DNA of 64,000 nt from Conexibacter woesei DSM 14684 (GTDB taxonomy: Bacteria; Actinomycetota; Thermoleophilia; Solirubrobacterales; Solirubrobacteraceae), in contig NC_013739.1 of the NCBI RefSeq assembly GCF_000025265.1, positions 1,736,001 to 1,800,000 on the forward strand, in the 5' to 3' direction. Numbering within the stretch: position 1 is the stretch's first letter; each line of letters starts with the position of its first letter. Both the position numbers and the translations under genes were made by a program. Below the pieces are notes generated by a model. That model was not told the DNA's origin. It saw only the letters and a program-made list of their open reading frames with translations, and searched no databases. Positions 35,907 through 43,957 of the stretch are shown here, piece by piece.

Positions 35907-37131
35907 GGAGGGCGGCGGCGCGGGCGCGGACGGGGCGGGCGCGGGCGCGGGCGGCGCGGGTGGTGCGGGTGGGGAGCCGCGGCTCGCGAGCGAGCTGGGC
36001 GACGGGACGCGCGCGGTCCGTGCCGGGCTGCCGCCGGCCGAGCAGGGGACACCGTTCCTGCCGGGGCCGACGTTCGCCGCGCCGTACCACCTGCGCGGTG
36101 ACGGGATCGCCGAGGCGGAGTACGGCTACGGCCGCTACGCCAATCCGACCTGGAGCGGGCTGGAGGAGGCGATCGCGACGCTGGAGGGCGGCGCGGGCGT
36201 CCACGCGCTGACGTTCCCGTCCGGCTCGGCCGCCGTCGCCGCGGTGCTGTTCGGGCTGCTGCGCTCCGGTGACGTCGTCGTCGTGCAGCAGGACGGCTAC
36301 CCGGCGGCGCGCGACATGGCGACGGAGAACATGGGCGCGCTCGGCGTCCGGACGCGCCTGGTCCCGACCGACACAGCCGCGCTCGTCGACGCGGCGCGCG
36401 GCGCCGCGCTCGTCGTCGTGGAGACGCCGACGAACCCGGGACTGGACGTGGTCGACCTGGCGGCGGTCGCGGCCGCGGTGCGCGAGACCGGTGCGCCAGG
36501 CGCGCGCCTGGTGGTCGACAACACGCTCGCGACGCCGTTCGGCCAGCGGCCGCTGGAGCTGGGCGCCGACATCACGCTGCTCAGCGGCTCCAAGCACCTG
36601 ACCGGGCACGGCGACCTGCTGCTCGGGACCGTCGCGACGCGCGACGAGCGGCTGCTGGCGGCGATGCGCGGCTGGCGCCAGCGCGCCGGCGCGATCCTCG
36701 GGCCGTTCGAGGCGTGGCTGGCGCACCGCTCGCTCGCGACGCTCGACGTGCGGCTCCAGCGCCAGTGCGCGAGCGCGCAGGCGCTGGCGGAGCTGCTGGC
36801 GGCGCGCGTCGGCGATGACCTCGTGGCGGTCCGCTACCCCGGCCTGCCGGGCGATCCCGCGCACGCGCTCGCCGCGCGGCAGATGCGCGCGTTCGGGACG
36901 GTGCTGACGTTCGACGTCGGCGACGACGCCGATCGCGCGCGGGCGCTGCTGGCGCACTGCGAGCTGATCAGCGAGGCGACGAGCTTCGGCTCGGTCCACA
37001 CGATGGCCGAGCGCCGTGCGCGCTGGGGGATGGACGCCGTCTCGGAGGGGCTGATCCGCCTGTCGGTCGGGATCGAGGACGCCGTGGACCTCGCGCGCGA
37101 CCTGACTCGTGCGCTCGACGCGACGCGCTGA
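35899..37131 (+). CDS. Cys/Met-metabolism PLP enzyme (cystathionine gamma-lyase/synthase type)
   Basis: The 410-residue protein has a Gly/Ala-rich N-terminal extension of about 26 residues, then the fold-type I enzyme: YGYGRYANPTWSGLEEAIA, FPSGSAAVAAVLFGLL, VETPTNPGLDVVDLAAVA, VVDNTLATPFGQRPLELGAD, and the PLP lysine in LLSGSKHLTGHGDLLLG. The C-terminal SFGSVHTMAERRARWGMDA and LIRLSVGIED are typical. It acts on cystathionine, homocysteine or O-acyl-homoserine; motifs alone do not separate lyase from synthase. It is coupled to the CDGSH gene. Confidence 0.88.
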   Translation: MAEEGGGAGADGAGAGAGGAGGAGGEPRLASELGDGTRAVRAGLPPAEQGTPFLPGPTFAAPYHLRGDGIAEAEYGYGRYANPTWSGLEEAIATLEGGAGVHALTFPSGSAAVAAVLFGLLRSGDVVVVQQDGYPAARDMATENMGALGVRTRLVPTDTAALVDAARGAALVVVETPTNPGLDVVDLAAVAAAVRETGAPGARLVVDNTLATPFGQRPLELGADITLLSGSKHLTGHGDLLLGTVATRDERLLAAMRGWRQRAGAILGPFEAWLAHRSLATLDVRLQRQCASAQALAELLAARVGDDLVAVRYPGLPGDPAHALAARQMRAFGTVLTFDVGDDADRARALLAHCELISEATSFGSVHTMAERRARWGMDAVSEGLIRLSVGIEDAVDLARDLTRALDATR

Positions 37132-37175
37132 GCGGGCCGGCCGCCCACCCGCCCGCGGTCCTGTTTCACCGTATG

Positions 37176-37216
37176 AGGTGCAATCTCGGGTCGTGTGCCG
37201 ACCCGAGATCGCACCT
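37176..37216. terminator. long hairpin between PLP lyase and radA
   Basis: Arms of 17 bases with one mismatch (AGGTGC-A-ATCTCGGGTC and its partner) surround a seven-base loop. No T-tract follows. It could be a terminator or a dyad operator. Confidence 0.55.
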
Positions 37217-37264
37217 GTTCGGGCTGGGCGGCGGGCCGAACGCGTGTTCGTCCGGCGCGGCGCG

Positions 37265-37270
37265 TAGCCT
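37265..37270 (+). promoter_or_regulatory. -10 hexamer TAGCCT, leaderless radA
   Basis: TAGCCT ends ten bases before ATG 37281, with no ribosome-binding site in between. Confidence 0.55.
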
Positions 37271-37280
37271 GGTCGCTCCG

Positions 37281-38681
37281 ATGGCTCGACCGACCACCGT
37301 TCACGTCTGCTCCGACTGCGGCCACGAGGCGTTGCGCTGGGCCGGCAGATGTCCCGGCTGCGGGGCCTGGAACACGCTCGTGGAGGAGGTGCGCAGCGGC
37401 GGCTCGAACGGGGCCGGCGGCGCGGGGCGCGGCGCGCGCGCGGGCGTCGGCGGCTCGCGCGGCGGCACCGCGGTCGCGCCGGTGCGGCTCGGGGAGGTGC
37501 AAGCGAGCGAGGTCGAGCGGCTTCCGACCGGGATCGGCGAGCTGGACCGCGTCCTCGGCGGCGGGATCGTCCCCGGCTCGCTCGTGCTGATCGGCGGCTC
37601 GCCGGGGATCGGCAAGTCGACGCTGACGACGATGGCGGTCGCGAATCTGACCGGCGCCGGTCGCAAGACGCTGTACGTGTCGGCCGAGGAGTCGGCGGCG
37701 CAGATCAAGCTGCGCGCCGAGCGGCTGCCGGGCGCCGCGCTCGAGATCCCCGTGATCGCGGAGACCGACCTCGGTGCCGTACTGGCGACATTGGAGCGCG
37801 AGCGGCCGGACGTCTGCGTGATCGACTCCGTCCAGACGCTGCACGCCGCCGAGCTGACCGGCGCGCCCGGCTCGGTCGGCCAGGTGCGCGAGGTCGCCGG
37901 CGAGATCATGCGCGTCGCCAAGCAGCACCGGATCGCGGTGCTGCTCGTCGGTCACGTGACGAAGGAGGGCGCGCTCGCCGGCCCGCGCGTGCTGGAGCAC
38001 CTGGTCGACTGCGTGCTCCAGTTCGAGGGTGAGCGCGAGCGCACCTACCGTACGCTGCGCGCGCTCAAGAACCGCTTCGGCTCGACCAGCGAGGCCGGCG
38101 TCTTCGAGATGAGACAGGGCGGCCTGGTCGAGGTGCTGGATGCGTCCGCCCGCTTCGTCGGCGAGGCGACGCACGCGCCCGGCTCGGTCGTCCTCTGCGC
38201 GATGGAGGGCTCGCGCCCGCTGCTGGTGGAGGTGCAGGCGCTCGTCTCGCCCTCGGAGCTGGTCCCGCCGCGGCGCGTCGTCAGCGGCATCGACCGCAAC
38301 CGCCTCGCGCTCGTGCTCGCCGTGCTGACGCGCCATGCCGGCGTCGCGGTCGGCAGCGCGGACGTCTTCGTCAACGTCGTCGGCGGCGTGCGCGTCGACG
38401 AGCCCGGCGCCGACCTCGCGGTCGCGCTGGCCGTCGCCTCGGCGGCGCGGGGCGTCGCGCTGCGTGGAGGCAACGGTGCAGACGGCGAGGACGGCCCGCC
38501 GCTCGCCTGCTTCGGCGAGCTGGGGCTGACCGGCGAGCTGCGCTCGGTCGCCCATCCCGAGCGCCGCACGGCGGAGGCGGCGAAGTTCGGACTGGGTACG
38601 ATCGTGACCCCCGAGGCGGGCACGTTGCGCCGCGCGCTGCGGGCTGCGATGCCTGCTGAACGGCGCCCGCGAGCCGCGTGA
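37281..38681 (+). CDS. radA: DNA repair protein RadA
   Basis: The 466-residue protein has an N-terminal zinc finger with four Cys (CSDCGHEALRWAGRCPGCG), a Gly/Arg-rich linker, a RecA-like ATPase with Walker A GGSPGIGKSTLTT, the RadA-specific LKNRFGSTSEAGVFEM and a C-terminal Lon-like domain (ADVFVNVVGGVRVDEPGADL). It drives branch migration in recombination. disA follows 117 bases downstream with its own promoter, as in many Gram-positive genomes, where RadA and DisA cooperate in damage response. Confidence 0.96.
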   Translation: MARPTTVHVCSDCGHEALRWAGRCPGCGAWNTLVEEVRSGGSNGAGGAGRGARAGVGGSRGGTAVAPVRLGEVQASEVERLPTGIGELDRVLGGGIVPGSLVLIGGSPGIGKSTLTTMAVANLTGAGRKTLYVSAEESAAQIKLRAERLPGAALEIPVIAETDLGAVLATLERERPDVCVIDSVQTLHAAELTGAPGSVGQVREVAGEIMRVAKQHRIAVLLVGHVTKEGALAGPRVLEHLVDCVLQFEGERERTYRTLRALKNRFGSTSEAGVFEMRQGGLVEVLDASARFVGEATHAPGSVVLCAMEGSRPLLVEVQALVSPSELVPPRRVVSGIDRNRLALVLAVLTRHAGVAVGSADVFVNVVGGVRVDEPGADLAVALAVASAARGVALRGGNGADGEDGPPLACFGELGLTGELRSVAHPERRTAEAAKFGLGTIVTPEAGTLRRALRAAMPAERRPRAA

Positions 38682-38783
38682 GCACGGCGCTTTCGCGCAG
38701 TCGCAGAACGCAAGCGTTTCTCTGACGCTTCGCCTTCCGTCCAGGTTTCCCTGCGGGGCGCCGAAAATCCAGGAAAAACCCGG

Positions 38784-38789
38784 TAGAAT
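38784..38789 (+). promoter_or_regulatory. -10 hexamer TAGAAT, leaderless disA
   Basis: TAGAAT ends nine bases before ATG 38799. The A-rich stretch upstream (AGGAAAAACC) is unusual for this GC-rich DNA. Confidence 0.6.
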
Positions 38790-38798
38790 GGCCTGTCT

Positions 38799-39917
38799 AT
38801 GGCGCCGCGTTCCGGGGAAGAGCTCAAAGAAGAGCTCGAGTCTCGCCAAGAGCCCCGGCTCGTCAAGGCACTCGAGATGGTGGCTCCAGGCACCTCGCTG
38901 CGCGAGGGCATCGACAACATCGTCCACGCCCGCACTGGCGGCCTGATCGTCATGGGCGAGGCGGACGACCTCTCGTTCCTGTTCTCAGGCGGACTGAAGC
39001 TCGACATCGACTACACCCCTGCATTCCTCTACCAGCTGGCCAAGATGATGGACGGCGCGCTGGTGCTGAACGCGAACGCGACGAAGATCATCTGGGGCAA
39101 CGTCCAGCTGACCCCGGACCCGACGATCCTCACGCTGGAGACCGGCACGCGCCACCGCACGGCCGAGCGGATCTCCAAGCAGACCGAGGCACTCGTGATC
39201 GCGATCTCGCAGCGTAGGGAGGTCGTGTCGCTCTACGTCGACGGCGCGAAGTACATCCTCGAGGACATCCCGGTCGTGCTCGCGAAGGCCAACCAGGCGC
39301 TCGCGACGCTCGACAAGTACCGCAGCCGCCTCGACCAGGTCTCGACGCGCCTGACGGCGCTCGAGTTCGAGGGCGGCGCGACCCTGCACGACGTGCTGAC
39401 GGTCCTCCAGCGCGCCGAGCTGGTGACGCGGATGGGCGTCGAGATCGAGCGCTACATCGTCGAGCTGGGCACCGAGGGGCGCCTGATCGAGATGCAGCTC
39501 GACGAGACGATGGTCGGCGTCGCGGGCGACAAGTCCGCGCTCGTGCACGACTACCTCGCCGAGGACACCGACGAGAACTTCGCGATCGCCTTCGACCAGC
39601 TCGTGCGGCTCCCGCATCAGGACCTGCTCGACTTCGGGCGTCTCGCCGAGCTGCTCGGCTACGACCGCAAGGTCAACACGCTTGACTATCCCGTCTCCCC
39701 GCGGGGCTACCGGATCCTCGGTCGCATCCCGCGCTTGCCGCGACTCGTCGTGCAGCGCATCGTGCAGGAGTTCGGGGGCTTGGAGGAGATGCTCGCCGCC
39801 ACTGACGGCGAGCTCGAAACCGTCGACGGCGTCGGCGAGATCCGGGCGAAGGACATCCGAGAGGGCCTTCGCCGACAGCAGGAGATCAACCTCGTGGATC
39901 GGTACCTGCAGACCTGA
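38799..39917 (+). CDS. disA: diadenylate cyclase DisA
   Basis: The 372-residue protein has the DAC domain with DGALVLNANATKIIWGNVQL (DGA motif) and ETGTRHRTAERISKQT (RHR motif), the two halves of the ATP site. A helical spine and a C-terminal helix-hairpin-helix region (LEEMLAATDGELETVDGVGE) bind branched DNA. It makes c-di-AMP and stops when bound to recombination intermediates. It is the only c-di-AMP enzyme in the window. carD follows 43 bases later. Confidence 0.97.
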   Translation: MAPRSGEELKEELESRQEPRLVKALEMVAPGTSLREGIDNIVHARTGGLIVMGEADDLSFLFSGGLKLDIDYTPAFLYQLAKMMDGALVLNANATKIIWGNVQLTPDPTILTLETGTRHRTAERISKQTEALVIAISQRREVVSLYVDGAKYILEDIPVVLAKANQALATLDKYRSRLDQVSTRLTALEFEGGATLHDVLTVLQRAELVTRMGVEIERYIVELGTEGRLIEMQLDETMVGVAGDKSALVHDYLAEDTDENFAIAFDQLVRLPHQDLLDFGRLAELLGYDRKVNTLDYPVSPRGYRILGRIPRLPRLVVQRIVQEFGGLEEMLAATDGELETVDGVGEIRAKDIREGLRRQQEINLVDRYLQT

Positions 39918-39960
39918 CGGGTCTGCGGATTCTGGACTGCTTGGAACAAGGAGGACGACC

Positions 39961-40536
39961 ATCACTGAACTGAGCGAAGAGCAGCTCGAGGACCTCGAGA
40001 TCACCGTCGAGGTCGAGCACATCGAGTTCGAGATCGGCGACAACGTCGTCTATCCGCATCATGGCGCGGGCAAAGTCCTCAAGAAGGAGGACAAGGAGAT
40101 CCTCGGGGAGACGCGCGAGTACCTGACGATCAAGATCCTCCACAACGACATGACCGTCATGGTCCCGACCGCGAACGCGGCCGTGGCCGGTCTGCGTCGC
40201 GTGATCGACGAGGAGACCGTCAAGAAGGTTCTCGCAGTGCTCCAGGACGAGTGCTCGGACATGCCGAAGAACTGGAATCGGCGCTTCAAGCACAACCGCG
40301 ACAAGATCAAGACCGGCGACATCTACGAGCTGGCCGAGGTCGTGCGAAATCTCGCCATCCGAGAGGCGGAGAAGGGCCTGTCGACTGGTGAGAAGCAGAT
40401 GTTCACGCGCGCCAAGAAGATCCTCGCCTCCGAGCTGATGTACGCGCTGGAGATGGAAGAGGAACAGGCCGAGGAGCACCTCGACGAGCTGCTCGCCGCC
40501 TCCGCGAGCGGCAAGGTGGCCGTCGGGGCTGAGTAA
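39961..40536 (+). CDS. carD: CarD-family RNA polymerase-binding regulator, ATC start
   Basis: The protein has a CarD/TRCF RNA-polymerase-interacting domain (FEIGDNVVYPHHGAGKVLKK, YLTIKILHNDMTVMVP) and a helical DNA-binding C-domain with the conserved Trp (MPKNWNRRFKHNRDKI, GEKQMFTRAKKILASELMYA). It stabilises open promoter complexes and is essential in many actinobacteria. AAGGAGG (39948-39954) points six bases downstream to ATC 39961, giving 191 residues. No ATG, GTG or TTG exists in frame before the conserved core, so ATC is the probable start. An acidic N-terminal extension of about 20 residues precedes the core. The ispD-ispF genes follow. Confidence 0.9.
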   Translation: MTELSEEQLEDLEITVEVEHIEFEIGDNVVYPHHGAGKVLKKEDKEILGETREYLTIKILHNDMTVMVPTANAAVAGLRRVIDEETVKKVLAVLQDECSDMPKNWNRRFKHNRDKIKTGDIYELAEVVRNLAIREAEKGLSTGEKQMFTRAKKILASELMYALEMEEEQAEEHLDELLAASASGKVAVGAE

Positions 40537-40556
40537 GCCGGCCGGGACGGATTCTG

Positions 40557-41225
40557 ATGGCGGTCGCGCTGCTCGTGGCCGCCGGCCGTGGAGAGCGCCT
40601 TGGGGCTGACGGTCCCAAGGCGCTCGTCATGCTGGCGGGCCGCCCGATGTACGAATGGTCGCTCGACGCGCTGCGCGCGGTCGCGGCGATCGAGCGGATC
40701 GTGGTGGCGCTGCCCGACGGCGTCGCCGCGCCGGCGGGGACGATCGGCGTCGCCGGCGGCGCCGAGCGCTCCCACTCCGTCCGCGCCGCGCTCGCCGCGG
40801 CCGGTCCCGGACCGGACGACGAGCCGGTGCTCGTGCACGACGCGGCACGGCCGCTCGTCACGCCGCAGATCGTCGTGCGCGCGCTCGACGCGCTCGCCGC
40901 GACCGGCGCCGACGCCGTCGTCGCCGCCGCGCCGGTGACCGACACGATCAAGCGGGTCGGCGACGGCGATGCGCTGCGCGTCGTCGAGACGGTGCAGCGG
41001 AGCGCGCTGTGGGCGGTCCAGACGCCGCAGGTCTTCCGCCGCGCGGCGCTTGCGCGCGCGCTCGCCGAGCCCGACCACGTGCTCGCGGCCGCGACCGACG
41101 ACGCCGGGATCGTCGAGCAGACGGGCGGCACCGTCCACGTCGTAGAGTCCCCGCGCGAGAACCTCAAGGTCACCACCCCGATCGACCTTCGCCTCGCCGC
41201 CCTCCTCTTGGAAGAACGATGCTGA
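40557..41225 (+). CDS. ispD: 2-C-methyl-D-erythritol 4-phosphate cytidylyltransferase
   Basis: The 222-residue enzyme has the nucleotidyltransferase P-loop [30 protein letters not shown], an [10 protein letters not shown] segment, [14 protein letters not shown] and the C-terminal [16 protein letters not shown]. It transfers CMP from CTP to methylerythritol phosphate in isoprenoid synthesis. It lies 20 bases after carD and overlaps the PHP gene by seven bases. ispF comes one gene later, so both MEP-pathway enzymes are in one transcription unit. Confidence 0.96.
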   Translation: MAVALLVAAGRGERLGADGPKALVMLAGRPMYEWSLDALRAVAAIERIVVALPDGVAAPAGTIGVAGGAERSHSVRAALAAAGPGPDDEPVLVHDAARPLVTPQIVVRALDALAATGADAVVAAAPVTDTIKRVGDGDALRVVETVQRSALWAVQTPQVFRRAALARALAEPDHVLAAATDDAGIVEQTGGTVHVVESPRENLKVTTPIDLRLAALLLEERC

Positions 41226-42052
41226 CCGATTACCACGTCCACCTGCGCCCCGACGAGCCCGGCACGCCTGCCGCCAGATACTTCGTCCCCGCCAACGCCG
41301 AGCGCTACCGCGAGATCGCGACCGAGGCGGGGATAGCCGAGCTGGGCGTCTCCGAGCACATCTACCGCTTCAGTCAGGCGCTGGAGGTCTGGCAGCACCC
41401 GTTCTGGCAGTCGCAGGCGACCGAGGACCTCGACGCCTACTGCCAGTTCGTGCGCGAGCAGACCGACCTCAAGCTCGGCATCGAGGCCGACTTCATCCCC
41501 GGCAGAGAGGACCGCATGGGGAACCTGCTCGAAGCGCGCGAGTGGGACTACGTCGTCGGCTCGGTCCACTTCGTCAGAGACCTGGCGGTCGACATGCCCG
41601 GCGACTGGGACGTCTGGACGACCTCGTTCGACTCCGCCGACAAGGTCTGGCGCCGCTACTTCGAGACGCTCGGCGAGTGCGCCCGCAGCGGCCTCTTCGA
41701 CATCCTCGCCCATCCCGACCTCGTGAAGGTGTGGGGCGCGAACCGGCCCAAGCCCGACGGCGACCTGCGCCGCTTCTACGAGCTGGCGATCGAGGGGATC
41801 GCCGAGTCGGGGATCGCGGTCGAGGTCTCGACCGCGGGGCTGCGCAAGCCGGTCGGCGAGCGCTACCCGGCCGACGGGTTCCTGGAGCTGGTGCTGGAAG
41901 CCGGCTGCCCGATCGCGCTCTCCAGCGACGCCCACGTGCCCGAGCACATCGGCTGGGACTACCCGGCGACGGTGCAGTGGCTGGCCGACCGCGGCGTCAG
42001 CGAGCTGGCCGTCTTCGACAAGCGCGTGCGCCGTCTGGAGCCGATCGGCTGA
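41219..42052 (+). CDS. PHP-domain phosphoesterase (histidinol-phosphatase-like)
   Basis: The 277-residue protein has the PHP metal motifs: [12 protein letters not shown] (HxH) at the N-terminus, [42 protein letters not shown] and [11 protein letters not shown]. This set matches HisJ/HisK-type histidinol phosphatases, but no other histidine genes are nearby. It is wedged between ispD and ispF with overlaps at both ends (seven bases and one base), so it is translated together with them. It might hydrolyse histidinol phosphate or another small phosphate ester. Confidence 0.87.
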   Translation: MLTDYHVHLRPDEPGTPAARYFVPANAERYREIATEAGIAELGVSEHIYRFSQALEVWQHPFWQSQATEDLDAYCQFVREQTDLKLGIEADFIPGREDRMGNLLEAREWDYVVGSVHFVRDLAVDMPGDWDVWTTSFDSADKVWRRYFETLGECARSGLFDILAHPDLVKVWGANRPKPDGDLRRFYELAIEGIAESGIAVEVSTAGLRKPVGERYPADGFLELVLEAGCPIALSSDAHVPEHIGWDYPATVQWLADRGVSELAVFDKRVRRLEPIG

Positions 42053-42534
42053 TGGTCGCAACCGGGATCGGGTGGGACGTCCACAGACTGGTCGCCGGTC
42101 GGCCGCTGATCGTCGGCGGGGTGACGATCCCGTTCGAGCTGGGGCTCGACGGCCACTCCGACGCGGACGTGCTGACGCACGCGATCATCGACGCGCTGCT
42201 CGGCGCCGCCGGCCTCGGCGACATCGGCGAGCACTTCCCCGACACCGACGAGCGCTGGCGCGGCGCCGACTCGCTCGACCTGCTGCGCTCGACGCGCGAG
42301 CTGGTCGCGGTCGGCGGCGTCGAGATCGCGCACGTCGATGCGACGGTGCTGATCGAGCGGCCGAAGCTGCTGCCGCACAAGCAGGCGATGCGCGAGAACC
42401 TGGCGGGTGCGCTGGAGCTGCCGTTGGCGCGCGTGAACGTGAAGGCGACACGCGGCGAGGGCATGGGCTTCGTCGGCCGCGTCGAGGGTGCCGCTGCCCT
42501 CGCGATCGCGACGATCGAGCGGCCGGATTCCTGA
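42052..42534 (+). CDS. ispF: 2-C-methyl-D-erythritol 2,4-cyclodiphosphate synthase
   Basis: The 160-residue enzyme has the zinc and substrate motifs [34 protein letters not shown] and [19 protein letters not shown], and the C-terminal [19 protein letters not shown]. It cyclises CDP-ME-2-phosphate. The ATG shares its A with the preceding TGA stop. cysS begins 52 bases later behind its own TAGGGT hexamer. Confidence 0.96.
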   Translation: MVATGIGWDVHRLVAGRPLIVGGVTIPFELGLDGHSDADVLTHAIIDALLGAAGLGDIGEHFPDTDERWRGADSLDLLRSTRELVAVGGVEIAHVDATVLIERPKLLPHKQAMRENLAGALELPLARVNVKATRGEGMGFVGRVEGAAALAIATIERPDS

Positions 42535-42570
42535 GCTGCGCTCGCCGCTCGGGCAGGCGGCGGCAGACGG

Positions 42571-42576
42571 TAGGGT
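42571..42576 (+). promoter_or_regulatory. -10 hexamer TAGGGT, leaderless cysS
   Basis: TAGGGT ends ten bases before ATG 42587. The bases between (TGGCGCCTCG) hold no ribosome-binding site. Confidence 0.55.
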
Positions 42577-42586
42577 TGGCGCCTCG

Positions 42587-43957
42587 ATGCGGACGATCGC
42601 CATCCATGACACGAGAAGCGGCAGACTGCTGCCGCTGGAGCCGCGCGAGCCCGGCAAGGTCGGGATCTACGCGTGCGGTCCGACCGTCTATGGGCGCATC
42701 CACGTCGGCAACGCGCGGCCGTTCGTCGTCTTCTCGCTCTACAAGCGCTTCCTCGAGCACGAGGGGTACGACGTCACGTTCGTCGCGAACGTGACCGACG
42801 TCAACGACAAGATCTACGACGCCGCGCGGGCGGCGGGAGTGGAGAGCGAGCAGCTGGCCGCGGAGATGACCGCCGCCTACGTCGCCGACACCGACGCGCT
42901 CGGGCTCGGCCGTCCCGACCACGAGCCGCTGGCGAGAGAGACGATCGACGAGATCGTCGCGCTGATCGCGGTCCTGATCGAGCGCGGTCACGCCTACGCG
43001 GTCGAGGGCGACGTCTACTTCGACGTCCGCTCCTACCCGGCGTACGGCGAGCTGTCGCATCGCGACGTCGACCAGATGGACCAGGGCGAGGGCATCTCCG
43101 GCGCGTCGCTGAAGCGCGACCCGCTCGACTTCGCGCTGTGGAAGGCGTGGAAGGACGGCGAGGACACGTCGTGGGACGCGCCGTGGGGGAGAGGCCGCCC
43201 GGGCTGGCACATCGAGTGCTCGGCGATGGCCGAGACGCTGCTCGGCGTCGGCTTCGACGTGCACGGCGGCGGCTCGGACCTCGTCTTCCCGCACCACGAG
43301 AACGAGGCCGCGCAGACGTGCGCCGCACGCGGCGCACCGCTCGCGCGGCTGTGGATGCACAACGGCATGGTGCGGCTCGAGGGCGAGAAGATGGCGAAGT
43401 CGGTGGGGAACATCTTCCTGCTGCACGAGGCGCTCGCCGCGCACGGGCGCGACGCGCTCGTGGCGTACTTCTGCGGCGGCCACTACCGCCAGCCGATCGC
43501 CTACTCCGACGAGCGGTTGGCGGAGGCGGCGCGCTCGGTCGAGCGGATCCGCGAGGCGGGCCGGCGGCTTGTGACGGGCTCCGCCAGCCCGGACGACCTG
43601 AGTGGCCTGCGCGAGGCGTTCTTCGCCGCGCTCGCCGACGACTTCAACACACCGAGAGCGATGGCTGCCGTGTTCGACTGGGTCCGCGAAGCGAACCGCC
43701 GCGCAGAGGCGGGGTCGCCGGTCGGCGACGCCGACCTGCGCGAGATGCTGCAGGTGGTGGCGCTCGACAACCTGCTCGACGCGACCGACGGCGCGGACGC
43801 GCCCGACGCGGCGGCGCAGGAGCTGCTCGCGCGGCGCGAGGCCGCTCGCGCGGCACGCGACTTCGCGGCCGCGGACACGCTGCGGGACGAGCTTGCCGCG
43901 CTCGGCTGGACGGTGCGCGACGGTGCCGCCGGCCCCGAGCTGATCCGGCGCGGCTGA
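42587..43957 (+). CDS. cysS: cysteinyl-tRNA synthetase
   Basis: The 456-residue class I enzyme has the HIGH-type motif in YACGPTVYGRIHVGNARPF, zinc ligands in CGPTVY, HIECSAMA and HHENE, and the KMSKS-type loop KMAKSVGN. The C-terminal helical anticodon region ends at the stop, which shares ATGA with the rRNA methyltransferase start. It charges tRNA-Cys. The similar sulfur-ligase MshC is unlikely, since the length and complete C-terminal domain fit CysS. Confidence 0.95.
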   Translation: MRTIAIHDTRSGRLLPLEPREPGKVGIYACGPTVYGRIHVGNARPFVVFSLYKRFLEHEGYDVTFVANVTDVNDKIYDAARAAGVESEQLAAEMTAAYVADTDALGLGRPDHEPLARETIDEIVALIAVLIERGHAYAVEGDVYFDVRSYPAYGELSHRDVDQMDQGEGISGASLKRDPLDFALWKAWKDGEDTSWDAPWGRGRPGWHIECSAMAETLLGVGFDVHGGGSDLVFPHHENEAAQTCAARGAPLARLWMHNGMVRLEGEKMAKSVGNIFLLHEALAAHGRDALVAYFCGGHYRQPIAYSDERLAEAARSVERIREAGRRLVTGSASPDDLSGLREAFFAALADDFNTPRAMAAVFDWVREANRRAEAGSPVGDADLREMLQVVALDNLLDATDGADAPDAAAQELLARREAARAARDFAAADTLRDELAALGWTVRDGAAGPELIRRG

